Part shown: piece by piece, positions 1 through 8,226 of the stretch | How the letters are laid out: every line of letters begins with the position of its first letter | Position numbering within the stretch: position 1 is the stretch's first letter | Assembly: GCF_042683045.1 (NCBI RefSeq) | Contig: NZ_JBHUIT010000027.1 | Location: forward strand, 1 to 64,000 | Source: Luteolibacter algae | Lineage (GTDB): Bacteria > Verrucomicrobiota > Verrucomicrobiia > Verrucomicrobiales > Akkermansiaceae | Reading direction: 5' to 3' | Length of the DNA: 64,000 nt | Made by a program: the position numbers and the translations under genes | The notes under the pieces: model-generated | What the model was told of the DNA's origin: nothing | Seen by the model: the letters and a program-made list of their open reading frames with translations, nothing else | Database searches by the model: none

Positions 1-38
1 CCGCCCCTCTCCTTAGACAAACACCAGCCACGTTAGCT

Positions 39-425
39 CTAGTTTAGAACTGTCCAGAAAATGGGGTCAGGCCATAGTGTGATCAAAGTGATTAAAAATA
101 TACCTGCGACCCATGTCCACTGGGTCGAGATGGCTCTATTTATCCCAAGAGGCTCGGTTGAGACGATGCTGTGTGAGTCTTCTACAGTCATGAAGCCCAT
201 AGTTTTTACAAGGAATGCGGTAAATCCAGCCACGCCGATAAATATGGAGGTATATCCTACTCTAAAGGAAGTCCTGAGAACAATATCTGTCGCTGGCTCC
301 TTTGACTTGATGGCGTGAGCTATAATCACTCCTAGAATGGCAAGCAATCCCCATGATAACAAGCCCAGAATACAGCAGATTAGAGCTATATAGGCAGTGG
401 TAAGATGGGATTCCCCGATTTTCAT
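39..425 (-). CDS. Small three-helix membrane protein, unknown function
   Basis: A 128-residue protein with three hydrophobic segments at about residues 9-36, 55-75 and 103-122. The first segment, followed by a basic and polar stretch (HAIKSKEP), resembles the DUF4190-type two-helix membrane domain, but the match is by eye only. It begins with ATG and lies in the same direction as the HPP-family gene upstream, separated by about 115 bases, so it may or may not share a transcript. No catalytic motif is visible and I do not assign a function. The downstream side is cut by the window edge, so its further context is unknown. Confidence 0.55.
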   Translation of the reverse strand: MKIGESHLTTAYIALICCILGLLSWGLLAILGVIIAHAIKSKEPATDIVLRTSFRVGYTSIFIGVAGFTAFLVKTMGFMTVEDSHSIVSTEPLGINRAISTQWTWVAGIFLITLITLWPDPIFWTVLN

Positions 426-540
426 AGGTAAATTGGATCGATTGTCTGAAGCTCTACAACCTGTAAGATATGTATTATTCCCTGTTCCGATTGTCTATTA
501 GATAATAGGACTACCAGTGACCTTATAGTGATCCCGTTTT

Positions 541-1335
541 CTAGGCAGATTTTTTGAACCTATATTTGGAAGGCTTCTCCGCTAATATTTGAACGAGTTT
601 GACGAGGTCTGCCTCACTGATATCGATAAAGGAATCCAAACTGCGGATCGCTTCGACGATCTCCTCATGTGTGGGGGCTCTTGAGTCAGAATCCGTCGCC
701 GCGATCGGAGAACCCAAGGCGCCGAGAGCAATCGGATAGCGGCGCCATTTGAAGGCGAGATTGAAAAGAACAGCCACCGCGACGATCATTACCGCGTTGA
801 TGGCTACGGGAAAAACTGCGTAGTAAAATCCCATTTTATGAACTGCCTGGCCACTGATCACTGCGGTCAGAGCGGTGGCTCCACCAGGGGGATGGATGCA
901 TTTGAGTTGATGCATGGCGGCAATTGCCATTCCGACTGCACATGCTGCCGCGAGGATTTGATAAGGAATCCACCTTGCGCACGCGATCCCGATGAGAGCG
1001 GAGACGATGTGTCCGGCAATGACCGGCCACGGCTGCGAAAGTTGTCCGTGTGGGACTGCGAATAGCAGAACCGTGCTCGCGCCCATTGAGGCGATCAACG
1101 CGGAGGCCTTTGGAATATCCAATACACTCCCTGTGATAAGCATTAACAATGCAATAGCGACAAAACCACCGAGGCCGGCGATAAGCTTTTCCTTTTGGCT
1201 GACAACATTGAGTTCCACCCCGGACCATCTGAAAAACTGGTCAATATTCGTCTTCAAAGCATGAGTGACACGTTTGCGGTAGCTCGGTCTGAGGGGGAGC
1301 TTTGGTTCTGAATTTTTGGTATGAAAATAATTCAT
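541..1335 (-). CDS. HPP family integral membrane protein
   Basis: A 264-residue protein whose central region (about residues 50-195) contains four to five membrane helices and the family signature HPPGGATAL starting at residue 148. HPP proteins are small membrane proteins; some cyanobacterial and plastid members take part in nitrite transport, but most bacterial ones are uncharacterised. The C-terminal 60 residues are soluble and acidic. It starts with ATG and is divergent from a MarR-type regulator and a ClC anion channel, with about 50 bases between start codons. A perfect inverted repeat lies in that gap, so the MarR protein may control both directions. An anion-related role is an inference from this neighbourhood. 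Confidence 0.85.
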   Translation of the reverse strand: MNYFHTKNSEPKLPLRPSYRKRVTHALKTNIDQFFRWSGVELNVVSQKEKLIAGLGGFVAIALLMLITGSVLDIPKASALIASMGASTVLLFAVPHGQLSQPWPVIAGHIVSALIGIACARWIPYQILAAACAVGMAIAAMHQLKCIHPPGGATALTAVISGQAVHKMGFYYAVFPVAINAVMIVAVAVLFNLAFKWRRYPIALGALGSPIAATDSDSRAPTHEEIVEAIRSLDSFIDISEADLVKLVQILAEKPSKYRFKKSA

Positions 1336-1350
1336 AGTTTGGAAAACGCG

Positions 1351-1383
1351 CTTGATTTATGTCGGGATGCGATACAAATCAAG
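1351..1383. promoter_or_regulatory. Inverted repeat between divergent HPP and marR genes, candidate MarR operator
   Basis: CTTGATTT at 1351-1358 and AAATCAAG at 1376-1383 form a perfect 8-base inverted repeat with a 17-base spacer, ending five bases before the preferred marR start at 1388. MarR regulators commonly bind such repeats near their own promoter and repress both divergent transcripts. Position and symmetry support an operator, but no promoter boxes could be assigned with certainty. Confidence 0.45.
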
Positions 1384-1387
1384 AGGG

Positions 1388-1816
1388 ATGTCACACAAAA
1401 TCACAAAACTTTCGGATGACGATTATGCCCGGTTGGCAAATTTCCGGTATTCACTGCGTTGCTTCTTTGAGTTTAGTGCGAAAGCGGCTGAAAACGAGGG
1501 GGTTACGATGCAGCAACATCAGGCCCTTCTGGGGATACGGGGAAATCCGAATCCTCCCACACATGTGGGATACCTTGCGGAATTTTTGAGAATCCGACCG
1601 AATACCGCTGCAGAGCTTAGCAAGCGATTGGAAGCGGCTGGGTTGATCACACGGACCATAAATGCGTCCGATCGGCGGGCAATGGATTTGGAGCTGACAG
1701 AGGAGGGTCTAACGAAGTTGGAGGCTCTGACCCATGCGCATCGGAAGGAGTTATCGCAGTTGAAGCCCGGATTTTTGGAACTGATCGAGAGCCTGAACCC
1801 GGAGGGAACAGATTAG
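1388..1816 (+). CDS. MarR family transcriptional regulator
   Basis: About 142 residues with the winged-helix layout of MarR dimers: an N-terminal helix, a helix-turn-helix around GYLAEFLRIRPNTAAELSKR, and the wing containing DRRAMDLELTEEG. The DxR wing motif is typical of the family. I chose the ATG at 1388; a TTG at 1352 and an ATG at 1367 are in frame but would place coding sequence over the inverted repeat at 1351-1383. The stop codon overlaps the GTG start of the ClC gene by one base, so the two are translationally coupled and the regulator probably senses something related to anion or solute stress. Confidence 0.85.
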   Translation: MSHKITKLSDDDYARLANFRYSLRCFFEFSAKAAENEGVTMQQHQALLGIRGNPNPPTHVGYLAEFLRIRPNTAAELSKRLEAAGLITRTINASDRRAMDLELTEEGLTKLEALTHAHRKELSQLKPGFLELIESLNPEGTD

Positions 1817-3534
1817 TGCCAAGACCGCTCTCCGCGCAGAGGCTTAATTTGATTGCGGCAACTGTCGGATTGTTCAGTGCCGTGATCGGCTTGGGCCTGT
1901 TGGCACTAATCCATGGGATTACCAATCTTTCCTTTCACGGAGAAATTTCTTTCAACGAAAGAAACGCGGATTTCACGACCTGGGGAGTGTTGGCGATTTT
2001 TTTGCCAGCGGTCGGTGGGTTGATCATCGGGTTGATAGCCCGCTTTGGCAGTCCGGCCATTGCCGGCCATGGCATTCCCGAGGCGATGCAAGGAGTAATA
2101 CAGAATCGCAGTCGGATTCCGCTAAAGGTTGCGATTCTCAAGCCCCTATCGAGCGCGATTTCCATCGGAACCGGCGGACCCTTCGGAGCGGAGGGGCCGG
2201 TCATCGCCACAGGCGGGGCGATCGGTTCACTTTTTGGCCAATGGTTTCCGGTAAAAGCAGTGGAACGGAAAATTTTGCTCTCGGCAGGCGCGGCTGCCGG
2301 GATGACGGCGGTTTTTGGCACTCCGTTGGCAGGAGTTTTATTGGCTGTGGAATTATTATTGTTCGAGTTTCGCTGGAGAAGCTTGATGCCTGTAGCGATC
2401 GCGGTAGGGGTAGCGATGGCATTCCGGGGGGTGACCGATGAGCCTTTTCCGATGTTGCCGCTGCCATCGCCGGAAGCGCCGGGACCTCTTATCGCGATCG
2501 GGGCTATCGTGGTGGGTATATTTAGCGGCGTCTTTTCTGTCGGTATGACCCATGCACTACACCGGATTGAGGATGGTTTTGAAAAAATTCCATTTCCAAA
2601 AATGTGGTTTCCGATGCTCGGTGGCCTAGGGGTGGGACTAATTGCTTATCTGGATCCACGGATTTTGGGCCCGGGATATTTCAATTTGAGGGATTTGCTG
2701 GGTGGTGAAATGACCCTTGCGGCAGTCTTCAGTTTGCTGGTCTTCAAATTTTTTGCTTGGGCGATATCATTGGGAAGTGGAACGGCGGGCGGAACCTTGG
2801 CACCGGTGATGACAATGGGCGGATCGATCGGGGTTATAGTTGCGCTGGGTTTGCGGTTATTGCCGGGTTTCGGCGATTTTCCCATAGGGATCGCGGCGCT
2901 GATAGGGATGGCGGCAGTATTCGCGGGGGCTTCAAGAGCTTTTCTCACATCAGTGGCATTTTCCTTCGAGGCCACTCATTCGAGTGCGGCGTTTGGTCCG
3001 CTGTTATTGGGGTGTGCTATGGCGGTGCTGGTTTCACGGTGGTTGATGAAGGAGTCAATAATGACCGAAAAGCTCTCGCGGGCGGGGGTGCGTGTGCCGT
3101 CGGATTACGCCCCCGACGTATTGGCGGGGCAGATTGTGGGGAACGTGATGCTGAACGAAGTTTTGACCGTGCCTCCCGGTATGTCGTTGCAGGCTTTGCT
3201 CCATAAAGTGAACGGTGATTTGAGTCCCTGGAATCGGGCGCGGCTATTCCCGATCGTCAATGAGCAGGGAATACTGTGCGGTGTCGTAAGCAGGGCTGAT
3301 ATTCTGGCTGCTGCCAGACATCCGTTGAAGAATGCTCTTACCGTTCTGGAAGTGGGGACCGAGGAGGTGTATAGCGTATCTCCTACCGATACCTTGGCTG
3401 AGGCTGCAAACCTGATGATTCTACACGAAGTGGGACGTATGCCGGTGGTGGCGGATAGGGAAAATCCGGTCTTTCTTGGCCTGATCACACGGCGCGAAAT
3501 TCTGGCCGCGCACGGTGTGGATACCGAGGAGTGA
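1816..3534 (+). CDS. ClC family chloride channel/transporter with C-terminal CBS pair
   Basis: A 572-residue protein. Residues 1-430 form the ClC membrane domain with GHGIP at 84-88, GAEGP at 124-128 (E126 is the gating glutamate position) and the later filter segment GTAGGTLAP. Residues about 445-572 hold two CBS domains, which in this family bind nucleotides and modulate gating. The first filter motif has His where E. coli ClcA has Ser107, a substitution I believe recurs in bacterial ClC proteins with CBS domains. It starts with GTG, overlapping the marR stop codon by one base. It probably moves chloride or another monovalent anion across the inner membrane; whether channel or proton antiporter cannot be told from sequence alone. 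Confidence 0.9.
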   Translation: MPRPLSAQRLNLIAATVGLFSAVIGLGLLALIHGITNLSFHGEISFNERNADFTTWGVLAIFLPAVGGLIIGLIARFGSPAIAGHGIPEAMQGVIQNRSRIPLKVAILKPLSSAISIGTGGPFGAEGPVIATGGAIGSLFGQWFPVKAVERKILLSAGAAAGMTAVFGTPLAGVLLAVELLLFEFRWRSLMPVAIAVGVAMAFRGVTDEPFPMLPLPSPEAPGPLIAIGAIVVGIFSGVFSVGMTHALHRIEDGFEKIPFPKMWFPMLGGLGVGLIAYLDPRILGPGYFNLRDLLGGEMTLAAVFSLLVFKFFAWAISLGSGTAGGTLAPVMTMGGSIGVIVALGLRLLPGFGDFPIGIAALIGMAAVFAGASRAFLTSVAFSFEATHSSAAFGPLLLGCAMAVLVSRWLMKESIMTEKLSRAGVRVPSDYAPDVLAGQIVGNVMLNEVLTVPPGMSLQALLHKVNGDLSPWNRARLFPIVNEQGILCGVVSRADILAAARHPLKNALTVLEVGTEEVYSVSPTDTLAEAANLMILHEVGRMPVVADRENPVFLGLITRREILAAHGVDTEE

Positions 3535-3653
3535 AGCCATATGCTTATTTTTTCTATGTCACTGAATTTTAGTAAATTCCGGTTATCGATTTTTTAGTTC
3601 GAGATATAAATCGACAATTGACGTTAATCTCACTACTGAGCATTTTTACGGCC

Positions 3654-5744
3654 ATGCCAGATCGTATTAGTGCCATTTCTTCCGCGGATAGGTTGTTGGC
3701 ACTGAAAACCACCGGTTTGATGGATAGCGAGCGAGAGGAAGCTTTCGATCGGCTTACCGAGCTTGCTTCAAGAGTGTTGGAAGCACCGGTGGCATTGGTT
3801 TCACTTGTTGATGATAGTCGGCAGTTTTTCAAAAGTTCCTGTGGCCTCCCAGGGGCGGTGGAGGCCCAGAGAGGCACGCCCTTATCCCATTCCTTCTGCC
3901 AACATGTCGTCAATACGGGCAGTGCGCTGATTGTGGAAAATGCTGTGGAGCATGAGCTGGTGAAGGATAATCCCGCAGTCACCGAGCTTGGTGTGATTTC
4001 CTATCTTGGCTTTCCGATCCGGGTTTCCGGCGGCCACGTGCTAGGTTCTTTCTGCGTGATTGATACGAAGATCCGCAGATGGTCCACGAGCGAAATCTCC
4101 CTTGTTGAGGATCTGACTGCAATTGTTTCATCCGAGATAGAGCTGAGGATTTCACGAAACAATTCCGTGGATACGGCGGAGCGCTTGGAGCTTCTGCTCG
4201 ACTCCGCCGGTGAGGGAATCTACGGCATGGATGTTGCCGGTAACTGCACTTTTGTGAATTCCACTTGCGTGGAGTTACTGGGTTATCCCGATGGCGGGGA
4301 GCTGCTGGGGAAGAATATGCATCAGCTGATCCACCATTCACATGGCGATGGAAGCGAGTTCCCCGAGGAGGATTGTGCGATTTTCAAGGCCTGCTGCGCG
4401 CGCGAGGTTTCAAAAGTTTCTGGAGAGGTCTTCTGGAAAAAAGACGGGTCTTCCTTTCCTGTGGAATACAGTTCCAGCCCGATTGTCCGCGAGGGAAAAT
4501 TGGTTGGGGCAGTGGTTCTTTTTTCCGATATCACGAGACGTCTGGAAACAGAAAATGCGTTGGCAAAAGCTCTTGAGGATGCAGAAAAAGCCAAACGGCG
4601 CGCTGAGAGGGCCGATCGGGAGAAAAGCCGTTTCCTGGCAAACATGAGCCATGAGATCCGCACTCCGATGAATGCGGTAATCGGATTTACCGAGCTTCTC
4701 GGAGGATATATCCAGGATGCGAAAGCCAGACGCTACCTTGATGTGATCCGGAGCAGTGGCTCGTCGTTGCTCAATTTGATCAACGATATTTTGGATTTAT
4801 CGAAGATTGAGTCAGCCGAGATAGAGCTTAGTCCCGGTCCGTGTAATTTACGTGATATGGCCTCGCGGCTCCAGTTGCTATTTAGCCAGAAAGCTGAGGA
4901 CAAGGGGCTACGCCTGAATGTGGTAGTCGCTCCGGATGTGCCCAAGTCACTGAATCTGGACGGGGAGCGCATCCGCCAGGTGATGGTGAACCTGCTGGGA
5001 AATGCTCTCAAGTTTACCGAGGGAGGCGAGGTGTCGTTGAGTATTGCGACGCTGAAGGATGAGGGGTATCCGGAAAAGACCACATTGATTTTTAACGTCT
5101 CCGACACTGGCTATGGAATGACCGAGGAGGATCTGAAAAAGATCTTCAAACCATTCCAGCAGGCATCCAGTGCAGCCCGCACCTCGGAGGTGGGGACGGG
5201 ATTGGGGCTGAGTATTTCCCAAAGTATCGTGCAGCTCAGCGGCGGGAAAATCAGTGCCCAAAGCACGTTCGGAGTAGGCAGCATGTTTTCTGTCCGGATT
5301 CCCGCAGTGGAGATACTCAAGGAAGAAGAGCAAAGCATCGATACACCTGCCCGCATTGATTTCGATGACTTCGAAACATCCAGAATTCTCATCGTGGATG
5401 ACAATTTGCTCAATCGGGAATTGTTGGACGGGTATTTCGCGGCAAGTTCACACAAGTTGTTCTTCGCGCACAACGGCGAGCGGGCTGTTGAGCTGGCAAA
5501 GGAGCATCAACCGCACCTTATTCTGATGGATATACGGATGCCGGGTATATCTGGCTCTGAAGCCCGTGAGATCATCGCTTCCTCTCCGGAGTGCAATCAG
5601 GCCAATATCATTGCAGTAACGGCATCGAGTATGCTGGGACAGGAAATGAAGTTGCGCAAAGTTTTCCATGGTTACCTGCGCAAGCCAATCCGTCCGCACG
5701 AGCTGTATGAAGAAATTGCAAAATTCCTTCCTCAAAGAAAGTAG
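3654..5744 (+). CDS. Hybrid sensor histidine kinase: GAF-PAS-HisKA-HATPase-receiver
   Basis: About 696 residues counting from ATG 3654. Order: GAF domain (about 5-165), PAS domain (about 175-300), short coiled coil, HisKA with MSHEIRTPMN (phospho-acceptor H333), HATPase with the N box around N450 and G box DTGYG at 485-489, and a C-terminal receiver with acidic pair D582/D583, phospho-acceptor D626 and K677. No membrane helices are seen, so it is probably a cytoplasmic sensor. An upstream TTG at 3618 is in frame; ATG 3654 fits the GAF boundary better. No response regulator is adjacent, so the output partner is unknown. The gene stands alone, convergent with hemW. Confidence 0.9.
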   Translation: MPDRISAISSADRLLALKTTGLMDSEREEAFDRLTELASRVLEAPVALVSLVDDSRQFFKSSCGLPGAVEAQRGTPLSHSFCQHVVNTGSALIVENAVEHELVKDNPAVTELGVISYLGFPIRVSGGHVLGSFCVIDTKIRRWSTSEISLVEDLTAIVSSEIELRISRNNSVDTAERLELLLDSAGEGIYGMDVAGNCTFVNSTCVELLGYPDGGELLGKNMHQLIHHSHGDGSEFPEEDCAIFKACCAREVSKVSGEVFWKKDGSSFPVEYSSSPIVREGKLVGAVVLFSDITRRLETENALAKALEDAEKAKRRAERADREKSRFLANMSHEIRTPMNAVIGFTELLGGYIQDAKARRYLDVIRSSGSSLLNLINDILDLSKIESAEIELSPGPCNLRDMASRLQLLFSQKAEDKGLRLNVVVAPDVPKSLNLDGERIRQVMVNLLGNALKFTEGGEVSLSIATLKDEGYPEKTTLIFNVSDTGYGMTEEDLKKIFKPFQQASSAARTSEVGTGLGLSISQSIVQLSGGKISAQSTFGVGSMFSVRIPAVEILKEEEQSIDTPARIDFDDFETSRILIVDDNLLNRELLDGYFAASSHKLFFAHNGERAVELAKEHQPHLILMDIRMPGISGSEAREIIASSPECNQANIIAVTASSMLGQEMKLRKVFHGYLRKPIRPHELYEEIAKFLPQRK

Positions 5745-5785
5745 AGGAGGCGCAAAACGTTTGTAACCTACCCGTAGCTGGAAAC

Positions 5786-6901
5786 CTAGATAAGTTCTGC
5801 CGCGATCGGATCGACCAATGGTCGGCCTAGCTGTGTTAGCGAAAGATGGGTCTTTCCAATGGTCAGAAGCTTCTCACAAGCCAGCGTCTGAGCTTTCTGC
5901 AAGGTTTCCGGATCCAATAGATGCAGAGGAATGCCACGGGTGGTCCGCAGACCCAGGGCGATGAGCTCAATGCGCCGATGGGCGGGCGTAAGAATTTCCG
6001 ACTCGTGCAGCGCATGCCCGATAGTGTTGACCTGCTTGATGTAGAGGGCTGTGTCCGGAATGTTTTTGTGCCGTTTTCCAAACAGGGTCGAAACCGCCGA
6101 GGGGCCGAGACCGATGTAATCACTACCTTCCCAGTAGCCTTGATTGTGGCGGGAATGATGGCCCGGTTGCGCGTAATTCGATGTTTCGTAATGATCGAAT
6201 CCGGAGGCAAGCAGCATCTCCTCCGCTAGATGATAGTGATCCGCATCGTGATCTTCATTCTCCTCATAAGTCCCGTTTTGTAGGGAGTCGAAAAATGCCG
6301 TGTCTTCCTCATAGGTAAGATTATAGGCGGATATATGATCGGGTTTTAACGAGATTGCATGCGACAGAGTGCTCCGCCAATCATCAAGGGATTGCCCCGG
6401 GATGGAGAACATAAGGTCGATGTTGATAGAGCCGATTTCCGCCTGCCTGAGGATGCGGACTGCTTCCGAGGCCTGCTCTGGAGAGTGCTCGCGGCCGAGG
6501 GTTTTCAACACGCCTGTGCTGAAGGACTGGATACCCAGGGAAACACGGGTGACTCCGAGCGATTTGAAAAGCCGGGCTTTCTTTATATCGAACGTGGCAG
6601 GGTTTGCCTCTAGAGTAATCTCCTCGAGCTTTGTGAAATCAAAGCTTTCACGTAGTTTCTCGAAAAGGGTGTCGAGGTGCTTCGAGGAAAGCATCGAGGG
6701 CGTCCCCCCACCTAAATACAGTGAGGTCGGATGGGTGAATTCTTCTTCCTTGGAAAGAGTCAGATGTTTCTTCCGCCAGGCGGCTTCTGCGCCGATCGCG
6801 AGGATGAAATCTCCAATGCGGGTATTGCCCGGCGTGTGCTTGTAAAATGAGCAATAGGGGCAAACGCGGTGACAAAATGGGATGTGGAGGTAGAGCAGCA
6901 C
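5786..6901 (-). CDS. hemW: HemW-type radical SAM protein (heme chaperone family)
   Basis: A 371-residue radical SAM protein with the cluster motif C10-x3-C14-x2-C17 directly at the N terminus and the HemW-type HNQGYW motif followed by GLGPSAVS. HemW proteins resemble coproporphyrinogen III dehydrogenase HemN but are shorter, lack its N-terminal substrate segment and act as heme-binding chaperones. Length and the N terminus starting right at the radical SAM barrel favour HemW over HemN. The gene follows panB by nine bases on the same strand, so the two are probably cotranscribed. Confidence 0.9.
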   Translation of the reverse strand: MLLYLHIPFCHRVCPYCSFYKHTPGNTRIGDFILAIGAEAAWRKKHLTLSKEEEFTHPTSLYLGGGTPSMLSSKHLDTLFEKLRESFDFTKLEEITLEANPATFDIKKARLFKSLGVTRVSLGIQSFSTGVLKTLGREHSPEQASEAVRILRQAEIGSINIDLMFSIPGQSLDDWRSTLSHAISLKPDHISAYNLTYEEDTAFFDSLQNGTYEENEDHDADHYHLAEEMLLASGFDHYETSNYAQPGHHSRHNQGYWEGSDYIGLGPSAVSTLFGKRHKNIPDTALYIKQVNTIGHALHESEILTPAHRRIELIALGLRTTRGIPLHLLDPETLQKAQTLACEKLLTIGKTHLSLTQLGRPLVDPIAAELI

Positions 6902-6910
6902 GGAGGAGGG

Positions 6911-7693
6911 CTAGGGTATCAGACTTTTTTGCTCGCGGACGCGGGAGATGTATTTTTTTGCGGCCTCCGTGGTGCTGTGGGAAAGGTCTGCCTCCGGAGT
7001 GGCGAACGGAGGGACGAACCATGGGAAGGAGCCCAGCAGATCCGTGATCACCGCAATCTCACCATCGCAAGTCCCATTGCCGCAACCAATTCCAATCGTG
7101 GGAACCGGGATGTTTTCTGTGATAATCCTTGATGCTGCCGGGGTGACCGATTCCAGAACAATCGCAAATACTCCGGCATCTACCAATGCCATTGCCCCAT
7201 CCAGAATCGCTTGCGTTTGCTCGGGAGTCTTGCCTTTTTTCTGATATCCGCCTTCTTCGATCACGCGTTGGGGTAGCATACCCAAATGGCCGCATACCGG
7301 TATACCTGCGTCGGTAATTGCACGGACCTTTTCCGCCTGGCGTATTCCACCCTCCAGCTTCACAGCATCGGCGCCAGCCGCGAAAAGCTGTTTCGCGGTA
7401 TCCAGGGCTTGTTCCGGTGTATCATAGGTATGAATCGGTAGATCGGCCACGACCAGTGCCTTCGGTTTAGCGCGCACGACAGCCTCCAGATGATGGAGAA
7501 TGTGAGAAAGCTTTACACTGGTGGTATCCGGAAAACCAAGGACCACCATGCCGAGAGAGTCGCCAACGAGAAGGAAATCTGTTCCAGCCTCGTCCAGCAT
7601 GCGGGCCATTGGATAGTCGTAACAAGTAAGAGCTGCGATGGAGCCAGCTCCTTTCATCTTTGAAATGGCGGCGACTTTGTCTTGGTGCGGCAC
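6911..7693 (-). CDS. panB: 3-methyl-2-oxobutanoate hydroxymethyltransferase
   Basis: A 260-residue TIM-barrel enzyme that transfers a hydroxymethyl group from methylene-tetrahydrofolate to alpha-ketoisovalerate, the first committed step to pantothenate and coenzyme A. Recognisable blocks are LTCYDYPMAR near the N terminus, VGDSLGMVVLG (metal-binding Asp), DLPIHTY, VKLEGG, and the C-terminal IGIGCG. It begins with GTG at 7693 and no strong Shine-Dalgarno sequence is visible. It is followed at nine bases by hemW. The terminator of tRNA-Glu lies just upstream, so panB needs its own promoter or read-through. Confidence 0.95.
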   Translation of the reverse strand: MPHQDKVAAISKMKGAGSIAALTCYDYPMARMLDEAGTDFLLVGDSLGMVVLGFPDTTSVKLSHILHHLEAVVRAKPKALVVADLPIHTYDTPEQALDTAKQLFAAGADAVKLEGGIRQAEKVRAITDAGIPVCGHLGMLPQRVIEEGGYQKKGKTPEQTQAILDGAMALVDAGVFAIVLESVTPAASRIITENIPVPTIGIGCGNGTCDGEIAVITDLLGSFPWFVPPFATPEADLSHSTTEAAKKYISRVREQKSLIP

Positions 7694-7715
7694 GTTTTTA
7701 CTTTGTTAGGAAATG

Positions 7716-7750
7716 AAAAAGCCTCCGGGAGCGTTGCTCTAGCGGAGGCT
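7716..7750 (-). terminator. Rho-independent terminator after tRNA-Glu
   Basis: AGCCTCCG at 7720-7727 pairs with CGGAGGCT at 7743-7750, with an inner GAGC/GCTC stem, and is followed on the minus strand by TTTTT. It lies 24 bases past the 3' end of tRNA-Glu and before panB. Confidence 0.8.
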
Positions 7751-7773
7751 GTTTTTTGCCATTTATGGAAAAA

Positions 7774-7848
7774 TGGCGACCCGTAAGGGAGTCGAACCCT
7801 TCTTGCCAGGATGAAAACCTGGAGTCCTAACCGATAGACGAACGGGTC
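7774..7848 (-). tRNA. tRNA-Glu (anticodon TTC), CCA encoded
   Basis: On the minus strand the acceptor GACCCGT pairs with ACGGGTC, the anticodon stem CCAGG/CCTGG encloses loop TTTTCAT giving anticodon TTC, and the T arm contains GGTTCGACTCC. The 3' end carries an encoded CCA (7774-7776 on the plus strand read as TGG). Length is 75 bases. Confidence 0.97.
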
Positions 7849-8226
7849 GTTGTCGCGGTGCGGCGGAAAGAAAGCGGAATGACGGATTTGTTTCAAGAAT
7901 TATTTGGCTAAAAATGAAAAAAAGTTTCCGAGTCGGGTATTGTATGTTCTGGGATCCTTTTAAAATAAGGCTTTTTGGGAGTTTTGAGATGGTGCATATT
8001 TTTCGCTTTCTGAGCTGGGGAAGCTCCTTTCGCGCTCTCAAAATGCAAAAATGGGACCGGAAACTGTTTTGCCGGAGCACACAGAGGCAGAAAAAAGAGG
8101 GATTTTTTTCGTTTTGCCGGTTCGGAGTCTCATCCGCTTTGTCGGATGGAAGCCGAACTATGATGGGAGGACTAAAGGAAGAGACTTGATATGTCATGTA
8201 GGCTGTGCATTGTCGCGCCCCGCGCA
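7849..8226. other. Long upstream region of hisS with hairpins, no convincing gene
   Basis: About 375 bases separate tRNA-Glu (minus) from hisS (plus). A nested hairpin is formed by GTTCGG 8120-8125 with CCGAAC 8153-8158 outside and CATCCG 8131-8136 with CGGATG 8143-8148 inside. A longer-range repeat pairs TTTTGAGA 7982-7989 with TCTCAAAA 8036-8043. A 91-codon open frame at 7914-8189 is rich in Phe, Arg and Lys and looks like chance. I see no T-box signature. It may be a structured 5' leader of hisS. Confidence 0.4.

Noticed and set aside
7914..8189. A 91-codon open frame upstream of hisS
   Set aside because: Its composition is Phe/Lys/Arg/Ser-rich without pattern, and it covers the region that forms hairpins; no family resemblance.
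7849..8226. T-box riboswitch for hisS
   Set aside because: No T-box antiterminator sequence and no specifier loop arrangement could be found, and such elements are mainly known from Firmicutes and some Actinobacteria.
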